A stretch of DNA of 64,000 nucleotides, taken from assembly GCA_964423575.1 (NCBI GenBank), contig CAYRFF010000005.1, forward strand, positions 32,114 through 96,113, in the 5' to 3' direction. The position numbers were made by a program, and so were the translations under genes. Of the stretch, positions 1 through 9,238 are shown piece after piece. The stretch is from CAYRFF01 sp964423575. GTDB taxonomy: Bacteria > Bacteroidota > Bacteroidia > Chitinophagales > Saprospiraceae. How positions within the stretch are numbered: position 1 is the first letter of the stretch; every line of letters starts with the position of its first letter. The notes beneath the pieces are model-generated. The model did no database searches, had not been told where the DNA came from, and saw only the letters and a list, made by a program, of their open reading frames with translations.

Positions 1-30
1 GGCTTTTCTGCGTAAGAGAAGCCTTTTCTT
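1..30 (+). terminator. Rho-independent terminator of the gene before the window
   Basis: GGCTTTTCT and AGAGAAGCC pair (one G-T wobble) around a GCGTA loop and are followed by TTTTCTT. It lies 28 bases before ftsY, so it ends an upstream plus-strand unit whose gene is outside the window. Confidence 0.6.
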
Positions 31-58
31 ATATATTTTAACTTGATAATTTCATCCT

Positions 59-1027
59 ATGAGTTTCTTTTCCGGTTTTTTTAATAAGAAGAAAGAGAAA
101 GACCTTAATCAAGGACTTGAAAAAACACGTACCAGCTTTTTTGGAAATATTGCAAAAGCAGTAGCAGGTAAATCAACCGTTGACGACGAAGTTCTCGATC
201 AACTGGAGGAAGCGCTTATCTCCTCTGATGTAAGTCTTGAAACAACGATAAAAATTATCGATAGACTGGAAGCGAGAGTTTCCAAGGATAAATACATCAA
301 CACATCAGAGCTCAACCAGCTTCTATACGATGAAATCGTAAATCTTCTGCAGGACAATAACACAGAAGACTATGAGAGTTATTCCGATGTCTTAAAAGGC
401 AGAAAGCCTTATGTCCTATTGGTTGTAGGTGTGAATGGTGTGGGAAAAACCACAACTATAGGGAAACTTGCACATCACTTTATGGAAGAAGGTAAATCAG
501 TAGTTCTGGGAGCCGGCGATACTTTCCGTGCTGCAGCAGTTGATCAGTTAAAAATATGGACGGAAAGAACAGATGCTCACTTCTATAGCAAGGGGATGAA
601 TACAGACCCTGCAGCAGTAGCTTATGAAACGGTGGACTACGCGGTTAAAAACAACATTGATGTGGCTATCATCGATACGGCCGGCAGATTACATAATAAA
701 AAAGGCCTGATGGATGAGTTGAGCAAGATAAAGCGTTCTATTAATAAACGCCTGCCTGATGCACCTCACGATGTTCTATTGGTACTCGACGCCACTACAG
801 GTCAGAATGCCATTGAACAGGCAGAACACTTTACTGACGCTACGGATGTGAGCACCATAGCGCTTACCAAAGTCGATGGAACTGCAAAGGGTGGCGTCGT
901 TATTGCAATTTCTGATCAGTTTAAAATTCCTATCCGCTATATAGGAGTGGGAGAAGGAAAAGAACAACTACAGATTTTCAATAAAATGGCATTTGTTCAA
1001 TCATTATTTGACAAGCAAATCGGTTAA
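59..1027 (+). CDS. ftsY: Signal recognition particle receptor FtsY
   Basis: FtsY is the membrane-associated GTPase that receives SRP-bound ribosomes and hands them to SecYEG. The protein (322 aa) has a four-helix N domain (about residues 20-100) and an SRP-type GTPase G domain. Visible motifs are the P-loop GVNGVGKTTT near residue 124, DTFRAAAVDQL (insertion box), DTAGR and TKVD, then the C-terminal GVGEG motif. It lacks the long acidic A domain of E. coli FtsY, as is usual in Bacteroidota. The start ATG lies 28 bases after a terminator, so the gene probably has its own promoter or reads through. No partner gene is in the window. Confidence 0.97.
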   Translation: MSFFSGFFNKKKEKDLNQGLEKTRTSFFGNIAKAVAGKSTVDDEVLDQLEEALISSDVSLETTIKIIDRLEARVSKDKYINTSELNQLLYDEIVNLLQDNNTEDYESYSDVLKGRKPYVLLVVGVNGVGKTTTIGKLAHHFMEEGKSVVLGAGDTFRAAAVDQLKIWTERTDAHFYSKGMNTDPAAVAYETVDYAVKNNIDVAIIDTAGRLHNKKGLMDELSKIKRSINKRLPDAPHDVLLVLDATTGQNAIEQAEHFTDATDVSTIALTKVDGTAKGGVVIAISDQFKIPIRYIGVGEGKEQLQIFNKMAFVQSLFDKQIG

Positions 1028-1323
1028 AAGCTTACCTGGATTTTCTCCGGTATAGAAAGTCCCATCTTTATTAAGACATATTTTGTGTCGCTTCAATGAT
1101 TAATATTGAAGTCTGTCTATTATATAGCTTCCTACTTACTGATACACAGGAGTTTATGAAGAATCTTCCAAATCAGACAAGGAGAATGCATTGATATTTC
1201 TATTATTTCAGTAGCAGCTCACAACTCGTCCTTTCTTAAGTATAGCTTTTTCAAGTGACCAATAAATAGTTTGCTTTTTCAGGGAAAACTTGTATTATTA
1301 CACCTTCACTGCAAAAGGAATCT
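1028..1323. other. Intergenic region without a gene
   Basis: No credible open frame is seen. The only structure noticed is an inverted repeat, CTTCAAT-N7-ATTGAAG at 1091-1111, with no T-run. It could be an operator for the NhaC gene or chance. Confidence 0.4.
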
Positions 1324-2814
1324 ATGAAGAGTCAGGAAATTAAGCCCTACGACCCCAAGGAAGGGAGAGTCGTAGAAAATATCGAATTGAATATCTGGGA
1401 AGCTCTTATTCCTGTCTTTGCCCTTATCATCATGTTGTTTTATAACGTATTTTATGCCTATGGCGAAGATGCTCTCGACGGCAGTAATCAATTCATTCTT
1501 CTCATGGGTGGAGCCGTTGCAGCAGTTGTAGGCTTCTTTAATAAAGTAAAGTTTGACGCAATGATAGAGCAAGTTGCCTTGAATATCAAGTCGACAACTA
1601 GCGCCATACTCATATTACTATTAGTCGGGGCTCTTGCCGGAACCTGGCTTCTAAGCGGCATTATTCCTACAATGATATACTACGGGCTGCAGATACTCAA
1701 TCCAAAAATATTCCTGGTTTCAACAGTATTAATATGTAGCACTGTATCACTGGCCACTGGAAGCAGCTGGACCACTTCTGCAACTGTGGGTATAGCTCTG
1801 ATAGGCATTGCCAGCGCGCTTAACGTTCCCCTGGGAATGACAGCCGGCGCAATTTTATCCGGAGCGTACTTCGGTGATAAGATTTCTCCTTTAAGCGACA
1901 CTACCAATCTTGCTCCTGCCATGGCCGGGACAGATTTATTCACGCATATACGATATATGCTCTATACAACTGTCCCTACCCTTACAATTACTCTGATTAT
2001 TTTCATCATACTAGGATTAAGGCTCGATGTTTCCGGTAGTGCAGACACCAGTGCACTTCTCACTTCACTGGAACAATCAATCAATGTCAGTCCATGGCTT
2101 TTCCTTGTCCCGGCGATTGTAATAATTATGATAATCAGAAAGACACCACCCTTAATAGCTCTATTGGCCGGCGCCTTGCTTGGTGCACTCGCAGCCCTAA
2201 TTTTTCAGCCTGAACTCATAGCGACAATGGCTGAAAGTACAACATTGAATTTCAGAAGTGCCTATATAGTAATAATGAATAGCATAACTGTAGAAAGTAC
2301 TATTCCTACGGATAATGAAGCCCTGGAAGGTTTATTTTCAGCCGGAGGAATGGTAGGAATGTTGAATACCGTATGGCTTATAATCTGTGCGATGGTATTC
2401 GGTGGAATTATGGATGCAATCGGAGCTTTAAACAGAATAAGTCAGGCTCTATTATCGCTTTTCCACACCGTCTTTGGTTTATTCGTAAGTACAGTCATCA
2501 GCTGTCTGGCGCTCAATGTAACTGCCAGCGATCAGTATCTTGCAATAGTAATTCCCGGCAAGATGTATGATAAAGCATTTAAAGATAAAGGTCTGGCGCC
2601 TGAAAACTTATCACGGACTCTCGAAGATTCCGGGACTGTAACGTCGGTACTTGTTCCCTGGAACACATGCGGCGCATATCACAGCGGGGTTTTGGGAGTA
2701 GACACAATTCATTATTTTGGCTATGCGATATTCAACTGGCTGAGTCCTTTTATGACGTTAATCTTTGCGGCTTTCAGGATTAAAATCAAGCAATTGGCCA
2801 ATGGCAATAATTAA
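1324..2814 (+). CDS. nhaC: Na+/H+ antiporter, NhaC family
   Basis: Inner-membrane antiporter of 496 aa, the usual NhaC length, with about 11-12 hydrophobic segments. The family exchanges external H+ for internal Na+. Recognisable pieces are the small-residue-rich segment with SLATGSSWTTSATVG near residue 140, the following GAYFGDKISPLSDTTNLAPA (conserved in NhaC and related to the arsenite/Na+ ion-transporter superfamily), and DSGTVTSVLVPWNTCGAY near residue 438. The start ATG is preceded by AAAGGAATCT. NhaC assignment is confident; the coupling ion is inferred from the family. Confidence 0.9.
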   Translation: MKSQEIKPYDPKEGRVVENIELNIWEALIPVFALIIMLFYNVFYAYGEDALDGSNQFILLMGGAVAAVVGFFNKVKFDAMIEQVALNIKSTTSAILILLLVGALAGTWLLSGIIPTMIYYGLQILNPKIFLVSTVLICSTVSLATGSSWTTSATVGIALIGIASALNVPLGMTAGAILSGAYFGDKISPLSDTTNLAPAMAGTDLFTHIRYMLYTTVPTLTITLIIFIILGLRLDVSGSADTSALLTSLEQSINVSPWLFLVPAIVIIMIIRKTPPLIALLAGALLGALAALIFQPELIATMAESTTLNFRSAYIVIMNSITVESTIPTDNEALEGLFSAGGMVGMLNTVWLIICAMVFGGIMDAIGALNRISQALLSLFHTVFGLFVSTVISCLALNVTASDQYLAIVIPGKMYDKAFKDKGLAPENLSRTLEDSGTVTSVLVPWNTCGAYHSGVLGVDTIHYFGYAIFNWLSPFMTLIFAAFRIKIKQLANGNN

Positions 2815-2971
2815 TCACAGGTCTTTCTTTCTGCTTACGCAAATGTAAAAGCCGTGAAAAAGACAGAAGCAAATAAAATTGAATATTCTAGAAAAAATCT
2901 TTAACTGAACTGTAAATCTTAATAAATGCCCGTATATTGGGCTGAACTTCTTATAAAATGAGCAGTATTTA

Positions 2972-4426
2972 ATGGAGAATTTATTTAAACGTAAAAGTAT
3001 TGATGCCCTTCAAAAAGAGGCTTTCACACAAAGTGAAAACACGCTTCAGCGGACATTGACCGCGCGTTCTATCGTCTTTCTGGGAATAGGAGCAATTATC
3101 GGAGCAGGAATATTTGTAATTGCTGGGCCGGCAGCTGCTATGTTTGCCGGACCGGGGATTACGATTTCATTTGTAATTGCGGGACTTGCTTGTTTATTTG
3201 CCGGCTTATGTTACGCAGAATTTTCCTCAATGATTCCTATAGCAGGTAGTGCCTATACATACGGATATGCCACCTTAGGTGAATTCGTTGCCTGGATTAT
3301 TGGATGGGATTTAATTTTGGAATATCTATTTGCATCCGGGACCGTAGCAGTAGGCTGGTCGGGATACTTTGTATCGTTTATAGAAAAGGGATTTGGCTTT
3401 GAATTGCCGGCTGCCTGGACCGCAGCACCGTATAATTATAACGAAGCAGGCGAATTTGTACGGGAAGGAATTATCAATTTACCGGCGGTTTTCCTGGTTC
3501 TTATGCTCACCGGCCTTCTAGTCGTTGGGATTAAGGAGTCATCACGATTCAACAACCTGATTGTCTATATTAAAGTAGCTGTTCTTTTATTAATCATCTT
3601 CTTTGGATTCCAATATGTCAATCCTGAGAACTGGTCACCTTTTATTCCTGAGAATACAGGTGTTTTCGGTGAATTCGGGGTCAGTGGGATTATACGTGCA
3701 GCCGGGATAGTGTTCTTTGCCTTTATTGGATTTGATGCAGTAACTACTGCTGCTCAGGAAGTAAAGAACCCTCAGCGAGCGATGCCCATAGGAATTCTAG
3801 GTGCATTGGCGATATGTACTCTGTTATATCTTCTGGTTACTCTGGTAATGACAGGACTTGTTCCTTATACAGAATTAAATGTCCCGGATTCAGTCTTCCA
3901 TGCAATTGACTCAACCGGAGCACTTGACTGGCTCGGATATCTGATCAATATCGCAGCAATTGCAGGTCTGGCATCCGTAGTACTTGTTATGCTTTTGGGA
4001 CAACCACGTATATTCTATACAATGGCTAAGGACGGTTTACTGCCGCCATACTTTGCTAAAGTACACCCTAAGTTTAAAACACCAGCTCACTCTACAGTTC
4101 TTACAGGAATCGTTGCTGCATTCATAGCAGGCTTCTTCCCTATCGGATTACTCGGGGAATTGGTTTCAATCGGTACTCTACTCGCGTTCACAATAGTAAG
4201 TGCAGGTGTCCTGTACCTACGCTATAAGGAGCCGGATAGAGAACGTCCATTTAAGACACCTTTGGTTCCTCTGATACCTATTCTATCAATCGGAATCTGC
4301 CTATACTTGATGTTTAGCTTACCGGGGGATACCTGGCTAAGACTTCTAGTATGGCTCGGAATCGGTATTGTCATTTACTTTACTTATAGTATCAAGCACA
4401 GTAAAATAAGACAAAAGGAAGCATAA
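2972..4426 (+). CDS. APC-family amino-acid permease (cationic amino-acid transporter type)
   Basis: A 484-aa inner-membrane transporter with about 12 hydrophobic segments. The signature GIGAIIGAGIFVIAG near residue 38 is the TM1 substrate-binding loop of the amino acid-polyamine-organocation superfamily. The glycine-rich TM3 region and FAFIGFDAVTTAAQEVKNPQ near residue 250 (TM6 to cytosolic helix) match the CAT/YfnA branch, which imports amino acids. Substrate cannot be told from sequence. It is separated from nhaC by about 157 bases carrying one TTTGCGNAAGC copy (2833-2843), so it need not be in the same operon. Confidence 0.88.
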   Translation: MENLFKRKSIDALQKEAFTQSENTLQRTLTARSIVFLGIGAIIGAGIFVIAGPAAAMFAGPGITISFVIAGLACLFAGLCYAEFSSMIPIAGSAYTYGYATLGEFVAWIIGWDLILEYLFASGTVAVGWSGYFVSFIEKGFGFELPAAWTAAPYNYNEAGEFVREGIINLPAVFLVLMLTGLLVVGIKESSRFNNLIVYIKVAVLLLIIFFGFQYVNPENWSPFIPENTGVFGEFGVSGIIRAAGIVFFAFIGFDAVTTAAQEVKNPQRAMPIGILGALAICTLLYLLVTLVMTGLVPYTELNVPDSVFHAIDSTGALDWLGYLINIAAIAGLASVVLVMLLGQPRIFYTMAKDGLLPPYFAKVHPKFKTPAHSTVLTGIVAAFIAGFFPIGLLGELVSIGTLLAFTIVSAGVLYLRYKEPDRERPFKTPLVPLIPILSIGICLYLMFSLPGDTWLRLLVWLGIGIVIYFTYSIKHSKIRQKEA

Positions 4427-4489
4427 ATAGAGTAAATGAATTCTAATAACACTGACTGGTTTAACGCTGCTCCATAAAGGTAACAGAAA

Positions 4490-4770
4490 AGCACTCTATA
4501 GGCTATTTTGAATAGTACTGTATTGATTTCGACATTATATATCTGATTTATGAAAAACTGCCAGGTTAATTACTGCCCTAAAGCACTAGCTGTGTTACAT
4601 TGTATGCAGCGGTGGAAGTAGCTAAGATAATTTTTAAATAAAACTGATTTTTCATTAATATCAGAAAAACCTGCCAGGTTTTATCTTGGCAATAATATAC
4701 TCGCGCTTCAACTTATATTCAAGAACCAATATAAAGGCCACGAAAAACCTGGTAGGTTTAACGCTGCTTC
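4490..4770 (+). repeat. Left REP-like repeat block flanking the RAYT gene
   Basis: Contains three palindromic cores: CTGCCAGGTT at 4558-4567, AAAACCTG-C-CAGGTTTT at 4666-4682, and AAACCT-GGT-AGGTTT at 4745-4759. The stretch 4560-4770 is nearly identical to 5530-5744 on the other side of the transposase gene, in the same orientation. The stretch 4490-4555 matches 5762-5828. Relative to the right-hand copies this block lacks the segment between two palindromic cores, with the junction inside the palindrome. Confidence 0.85.
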
Positions 4771-4793
4771 GTTATAACATCAATACAACATGA

Positions 4794-5429
4794 ATGATAG
4801 TGAATAATATTTCATTAAATTTGAGTTGGATCAATAATTTAATGTCAATGAATGACGGTAATAGAAAATTCGAGCCTAACAACTTTTACCATATAGTAAA
4901 TCATGCTATTGGCAAAGAAAATTTATTCCGAGAAGAGGCGAATATTGGTTTCTTTATAAAAAAGTATTTAAAATATATACCAAGAATTGCTGATACCTAT
5001 GCATACTGCTTAATGTCAAACCACATACATTTTCTAATAAAGACACACACAGCTGAAGATTTAATTAGACATCGTAAGTTTAAAGACGATTTTCATGTTT
5101 TAATTGCTAGAGAATTAAGCAATGTCCTAATTTCATATGCAAAAGCCTATAACAAAGTATATAATCGAAAAGGTAGTTTATGGATAAAACCAACGAAAAG
5201 ATTCTTAGTAACAAATGAAACCCATTTAAAAACAGTGATTAAGTATATCCACTGCAACCCGATTAATCACAATTTCTCTAGCTATCCTGAAGATTGGGAA
5301 CACAGTTCTTACAAAATTATAATTTACAATAAACCCAGCTTTGTAAATAAGGAAGAAGTGTTAAAATTATTTGGAGGACAATCTCAATTCATAGAATATC
5401 ATAGGTCCAATGATTTTAACAAATCATAA
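4794..5429 (+). CDS. REP-associated tyrosine transposase (RAYT), IS200-like Y1/HUH family
   Basis: A 211-aa protein of the Y1_Tnp (PF01797-like) fold that nicks single-stranded DNA at palindromic hairpins. The HUH metal motif is HIHFLI near residue 77, preceded by AYCLMSN, and the likely catalytic tyrosine lies in the helix YAKAYNKVYNRKGSLW near residue 120. The C-terminal HCNPINHNF segment is typical of the family. The start is uncertain: another ATG 54 bases downstream (4848, MSMNDGNRKFEPNNFYH) fits family starts better. The gene sits alone between the two halves of a palindromic repeat array, the classical REPtron arrangement, and probably acts on those hairpins. Confidence 0.88.
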   Translation: MIVNNISLNLSWINNLMSMNDGNRKFEPNNFYHIVNHAIGKENLFREEANIGFFIKKYLKYIPRIADTYAYCLMSNHIHFLIKTHTAEDLIRHRKFKDDFHVLIARELSNVLISYAKAYNKVYNRKGSLWIKPTKRFLVTNETHLKTVIKYIHCNPINHNFSSYPEDWEHSSYKIIIYNKPSFVNKEEVLKLFGGQSQFIEYHRSNDFNKS

Positions 5430-5436
5430 TTTTTGT

Positions 5437-5935
5437 ATCTGATTCATGAAAAACCTACCAGGTTTTTGATTGCTATTGTTAACTTATAATCGAGGTCGAA
5501 ATCCGGAATATGATATAGGTCGGATAAACCTGGCAGGTTAATTACTGCCCTAAAGCACTAGCTTTGTCACATTGTATATGCCGTTGTGGAAAGAATTAAG
5601 ATAATTTTTAAAAAAACCTGATTTTTCATTAATATCAGAAAAACCTGCTAGGTTTTATCTTGGCAATAATATACTCGCGCTTCAACTTATATTCAAGAAC
5701 CAATATAAAGGCCACGAAAAACCTGGTAGGTTTAACGCTGCTTCAAAACTCCTATTACAATGCTACTCTAAGGGTTATTTTGAATAGCACGGTATTGGTT
5801 TCTACATTATATATCTGATTCATGTAAAACCTACCAGGTTTTTGATTGCTATTGTTAACTTATAATCAAGTTTGAATTCCGGTATATAATATAGGTCGAA
5901 TAAACCTGGCAGGTTAATTACTTCCCTAAAGTGCT
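5437..5935 (+). repeat. Right REP-like repeat block flanking the RAYT gene
   Basis: Six palindromic cores are visible near 5449-5467, 5526-5539, 5638-5654, 5716-5731, 5825-5843 and 5902-5915. They alternate between AAACCT-ACC-AGGTTT, AAACCTGGCAGGTT and AAACCTGCTAGGTTT types. A module of about 125 bases occurs twice (5437-5563 and 5814-5935), and 5530-5744 repeats the left block. No open frame is credible here, so the whole 5430-6025 interval is repeat DNA. Confidence 0.85.
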
Positions 5936-6025
5936 GGCAGCTGCACACTGTAAATACCAGCTGTGGTAGCAATAAAGTTTCTATAGAAAGCCACGACTTT
6001 GTGAGATTCAGGTAAAACCAAGGTA

Positions 6026-6964
6026 TTACTTCTCTTTTATCCACATCGACGCTAATACTCCTCCCACCATTGCCACGAGAATTACTCCGAGCGAAACCCA
6101 GGTTGAAATTTCGTAAACATCGGAAAGCATAATTTTCGCCCCTACAAATGCGAGGATAACTGCCAGGCTATAATTGATATAGCGGAACATAGACATAATT
6201 CCTATAATGAGGAAAAACATAGAACGCAGCCCCAGTACTGCAAGTATATTAGATGAGAATACGATAAATTCATCTTTGGTAATCGCGAGAATAGCGGGAA
6301 TACTGTCCAGTGCAAAAAGAATATCGGTAAACTCAATAACAATTAAGGCTGCTAATAAAGGAGTCGCATATTTCTTGCCTTCCCTTACCAGTACAAACTT
6401 ATGACCATCAATCTCCTTGGTCATAGGAATCACTTTTCCTATTTGCTTAAACAGCCAGGAATCCTGCGGATCCGATGGCTCTGTTTCTTTGAACATCGAA
6501 TAAGCCGTATATAACAAGAATACACCGAGAACGTAAATCATCCACTCAATGCGGTTAATCAAGGCTACCCCAAAAAAGATAGTCAGTCCTCGAAAAAGAA
6601 CCGCCCCTATAATTCCATAGAAAAGAACTCTGTGCTGAAATTTTGGCGGGATTCTGAAGGATGTAAAGATGACAGCTATTATAAAAACGTTATCAAAGCT
6701 CAGTGACAACTCCATTATATAACCTGTCAAATAGGTAAACACCGCACTCGATGGGCTATGGCCTTCCGGATTATGAACATAACCTTCTGCAAATACCCAG
6801 TAAACTACCGCAGAAAAAGCCAGAGAGATAGACACCCATACGCTCGTCCAGATGGCAGCTTCTCTAGTGCTAATTATATGGTCTTTTTTATTAAATACTC
6901 CTAGGTCAAGTACTAGGCACAAGACGACGAAGCCAATAAATGCTATCCATACCCATGCTTCCAT
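6026..6964 (-). CDS. TerC/Alx family integral membrane protein
   Basis: A 312-aa membrane protein with about nine hydrophobic segments, matching the TerC family (PF03741). Conserved acidic residues lie within membrane segments, e.g. MELSLSFDNVFIIAVIF near residue 86 and IEFTDILFALDSIPAI near residue 208. These are the two inverted family repeats with a membrane aspartate followed by N or S. E. coli Alx of this family is associated with manganese export; tellurite resistance gave the family its name. Substrate here is an inference. DedA follows upstream on the same strand with about 86 bases between, so they may be co-transcribed. Confidence 0.9.
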   Translation of the reverse strand: MEAWVWIAFIGFVVLCLVLDLGVFNKKDHIISTREAAIWTSVWVSISLAFSAVVYWVFAEGYVHNPEGHSPSSAVFTYLTGYIMELSLSFDNVFIIAVIFTSFRIPPKFQHRVLFYGIIGAVLFRGLTIFFGVALINRIEWMIYVLGVFLLYTAYSMFKETEPSDPQDSWLFKQIGKVIPMTKEIDGHKFVLVREGKKYATPLLAALIVIEFTDILFALDSIPAILAITKDEFIVFSSNILAVLGLRSMFFLIIGIMSMFRYINYSLAVILAFVGAKIMLSDVYEISTWVSLGVILVAMVGGVLASMWIKEK

Positions 6965-7050
6965 ATTTCTCTTATATTTTAAAAGATTGTCGATGATTAT
7001 TGGTTGTCACTTCATCAGACAATCCTCCATCTTATACTATTATCCAGGTC

Positions 7051-7710
7051 TTATTCAGTTGTTGCGTCTGTACTCTTCCTGTTGGTTCTCGCTCGCACCA
7101 GTTCCACTATCACCGGAACAAGTGACAGAGCAATTATTCCCAGCGCGACTAGACTGAAATGATCCTTTACAAATGGCAGATTACCAAACAAATAACCAAG
7201 GAGAATAAAAATACTGACCCATATTACCCCCCCGATTACATTATATAAAATAAATTTCCCGTAATGCATAGTCGAAGCCCCTGCAACAAACGGGGCATAA
7301 GTCCTAACAATAGGTACAAAACGGGCAATGACAATTGTCTTTCCACCGTACTTTTCAAAAAACGCTTCCGTCTTCCGTAAATAATCAAGCTTAAATATCC
7401 GGGAATCTTCTTTAAAGACCTTTGTTCCTACATAAGAACCAACTGAGTAATTGACTGTATCACCCAATATCGCAGCTACTATGAGTAAACCTATTAATCC
7501 TAAGGCGTTCAATGCTCCGGCGGCGGCAATTGCTCCGGCGGCAAACAAGAGTGAATCACCGGGCAAGATAGGAGTAACGACTAAGCCAGTTTCAGCAAAT
7601 ATTATCGCAAATAATATCACGTATGTCCAAAGACCATAATCTCCGACAATCATGATTAAATGATCATCGATATTAAGGATAAAATCAATTAACGCCTGTA
7701 TCCACTCCAT
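7051..7710 (-). CDS. DedA family membrane protein (SNARE-associated/VTT domain)
   Basis: A 219-aa membrane protein of the DedA family. The signature is FAETGLVVTPILPGDSLLFAAG near residue 39, with the re-entrant-loop proline and aspartate, and the arginine motif VIARFVPIVRTYAPFVAG near residue 126. Recent work links DedA relatives to flipping undecaprenyl phosphate or phosphatidylethanolamine; which lipid is handled here is not visible. It is followed on the minus strand by terC. Confidence 0.9.
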   Translation of the reverse strand: MEWIQALIDFILNIDDHLIMIVGDYGLWTYVILFAIIFAETGLVVTPILPGDSLLFAAGAIAAAGALNALGLIGLLIVAAILGDTVNYSVGSYVGTKVFKEDSRIFKLDYLRKTEAFFEKYGGKTIVIARFVPIVRTYAPFVAGASTMHYGKFILYNVIGGVIWVSIFILLGYLFGNLPFVKDHFSLVALGIIALSLVPVIVELVRARTNRKSTDATTE

Positions 7711-7846
7711 ATACTCAGTTCTGCTATAACTCTTCTCAGTTTAAACCTTCTTTTTTCGCGACCAAAGATACTAATAATGATTTAAAATATTCTTTGATAT
7801 TTAAAAGCCTGCGGAAGGCCTGCGTAAACTCAAGGCGGACATTATC

Positions 7847-7887
7847 GGACAATACTGTCCTGAATATCATAAATTTCTTTATCTTTG
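7847..7887 (+). promoter_or_regulatory. Candidate regulated promoter of RIC gene 1: GACA-N4-TGTC plus TAnnTTTG
   Basis: GGACA-ATAC-TGTCC (7847-7860) is a perfect inverted repeat. Counting from the TGTC core, 20 nt separate it from TATCTTTG (7880-7887), an exact match to the Bacteroidota -7 box. This puts the dyad about 40 bp before the likely start site, the class II activator position, and no TTTG -33 box is present. The second RIC locus has the same arrangement with the same spacing. Confidence 0.55.
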
Positions 7888-8026
7888 AAAGTGGTATCCG
7901 GAAAAGCTATCAAAGCATGGAGATTTCAAACTGCTCTCAGAGCGCGTAACTACTTCTGGATTGAGCAGTCTACCGGAACAGATAACATCTTTAAAAATTT
8001 GCCATAAGGCAGTAAATTATTAAAAT

Positions 8027-8716
8027 ATGGAGTACAGAGCGGACACTGTCATAAGTGAAATTGTCGCACGTGATTATCGCGCTGCTAAAGTTTTTAAAAA
8101 ATACGATATCGGCTTCTGCTGCAGCGGAAGAACGAATCTTGCGGAAGCTAGTGAACAGAGAAACATCGATGTAAACGCTCTCATAGCTGAACTGGAACAA
8201 GTCAAGATCGTCACTGGAAATGTAAATGCCAATTACGATAACTGGCCTATCGATCTTCTGTCTGATTATATTCAAAAAATGCATCATACCTATGTCAGAG
8301 AGAGTATACCACCATTGTTGGCGTATCTGGAAAGAATCAAGCTTGTTCACGGGGATCGTCATCCTGAATTGAGGGATATTTATCATTTCTTCAATGAGTC
8401 TGCCATCGTTCTTTCAGCGCACATGAAGGAGGAGGAAAAAGTCCTTTTCCCTATGTTTAGGCAACTTGCTTTTCAACAGGATGTAGATGAGCGTCTGATG
8501 AAAGCCCTGATCAATAACATGATGGAAGAACATGAAAATGAAGATGAGCAGTTTTTAATGATTAAAAATTTAACCAATAATTATAATCCACCACAAGATG
8601 CTTGTAATACCTATAGAGTCGCATTTGGACTCTTGAAGGAGTATCATGATGACCTGATTAAGCATACGCACCTGGAAAATAATGTTTTATTCCCGGCTGC
8701 ACTTAATCTTATTTAG
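8027..8716 (+). CDS. ric: Iron-sulfur cluster repair di-iron protein (RIC/ScdA/YtfE type), copy 1
   Basis: RIC proteins repair Fe-S clusters damaged by nitric oxide or peroxide using a di-iron hemerythrin-like centre. The 229-aa protein starts with the ScdA_N domain, including the paired cysteines of YDIGFCCSG near residue 30. It continues with a hemerythrin-like four-helix domain whose ligands are visible as HHTY (near 88), HGDRHPE (near 112), SAHMKEEEKVLFP (near 135), EEHENEDE (near 168) and HTHLENNVLFP near the C-terminus. It is about 60 percent similar by eye to the second copy at 9624. A terminator follows directly. Confidence 0.93.
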   Translation: MEYRADTVISEIVARDYRAAKVFKKYDIGFCCSGRTNLAEASEQRNIDVNALIAELEQVKIVTGNVNANYDNWPIDLLSDYIQKMHHTYVRESIPPLLAYLERIKLVHGDRHPELRDIYHFFNESAIVLSAHMKEEEKVLFPMFRQLAFQQDVDERLMKALINNMMEEHENEDEQFLMIKNLTNNYNPPQDACNTYRVAFGLLKEYHDDLIKHTHLENNVLFPAALNLI

Positions 8717-8746
8717 TTTTTAGCTCAAGGCAAATTTTACTTTTTG

Positions 8747-8776
8747 AACGGGGAGACATTTCTCCCCGTTTTTTAT
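8747..8776 (+). terminator. Rho-independent terminator after RIC gene 1
   Basis: AACGGGGAGA and TCTCCCCGTT form a perfect 10-bp stem with a CATT loop, followed by TTTTTA. It isolates the first RIC gene from the second RIC locus. Confidence 0.9.
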
Positions 8777-9125
8777 TTAGCTCACATTGATCTGTATTAA
8801 TTGCCGACATTTCTATGTCTTCCCTTCTTTTCTATTTTCTCTCCCCTGCCTCCATATTTCAAGGTCATTTCTTTGTCAAGTTTTCATCTGAATAATGTCT
8901 GATTTAGAGAGATATACCAACGAAATTCCAGACTAAATACTAAAATTTAAAAGTTTTTTCATCTGTTTACAATAACTTCCCATAGAGAACAATAACAAGC
9001 TGTCTTGCTTATACAGTAAACGTTACAACATTTGGAACAAGGATGACAATCCCAGTGAAATACCAGACCGATTTGCCCTTATCCGGATGCATAATTTTTT
9101 CGATCCTCATACTAAACCTTTCAAT
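8777..9125. other. Intergenic region without a gene
   Basis: Between the terminator of RIC gene 1 and the promoter-like dyad at 9146 no open frame or repeat was recognised on either strand. Confidence 0.4.
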
Positions 9126-9145
9126 AAAGAGTCCGTTCTATTAAA

Positions 9146-9185
9146 GACAAGAATGTCTTGTTTAGAATTATTTTAATTAACTTCG
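9146..9185 (+). promoter_or_regulatory. Candidate regulated promoter of the cupin remnant/RIC gene 2 locus
   Basis: AAGACA-AGAA-TGTCTT (9144-9159) holds the same GACA-N4-TGTC core as the site before RIC gene 1. Exactly 20 nt separate the core from TAACTTCG (9178-9185), a -7 box with one mismatch to TAnnTTTG. The box lies about 54 bp before the ATG of the cupin remnant, which probably was the first gene of this unit. Confidence 0.5.
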
Positions 9186-9238
9186 TTCTTGGTAACAATA
9201 AAGGTTGCCTTCTCGCTTTAAATTGATGGAATGATTTA

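Noticed and set aside
1091..1111. CTTCAAT-N7-ATTGAAG as an operator of nhaC
   Set aside because: A single short dyad with no second copy or promoter context; listed only as a note.
4441..5960. A CRISPR array
   Set aside because: Spacing of the repeats is irregular (about 60-110 bases), cores are palindromic and short, and no cas genes are near; they are RAYT-linked hairpins.
6026..6964. A manganese riboswitch (yybP-ykoY) near the TerC gene
   Set aside because: I saw no matching conserved helices upstream of 6964 and this class is uncommon in the phylum.
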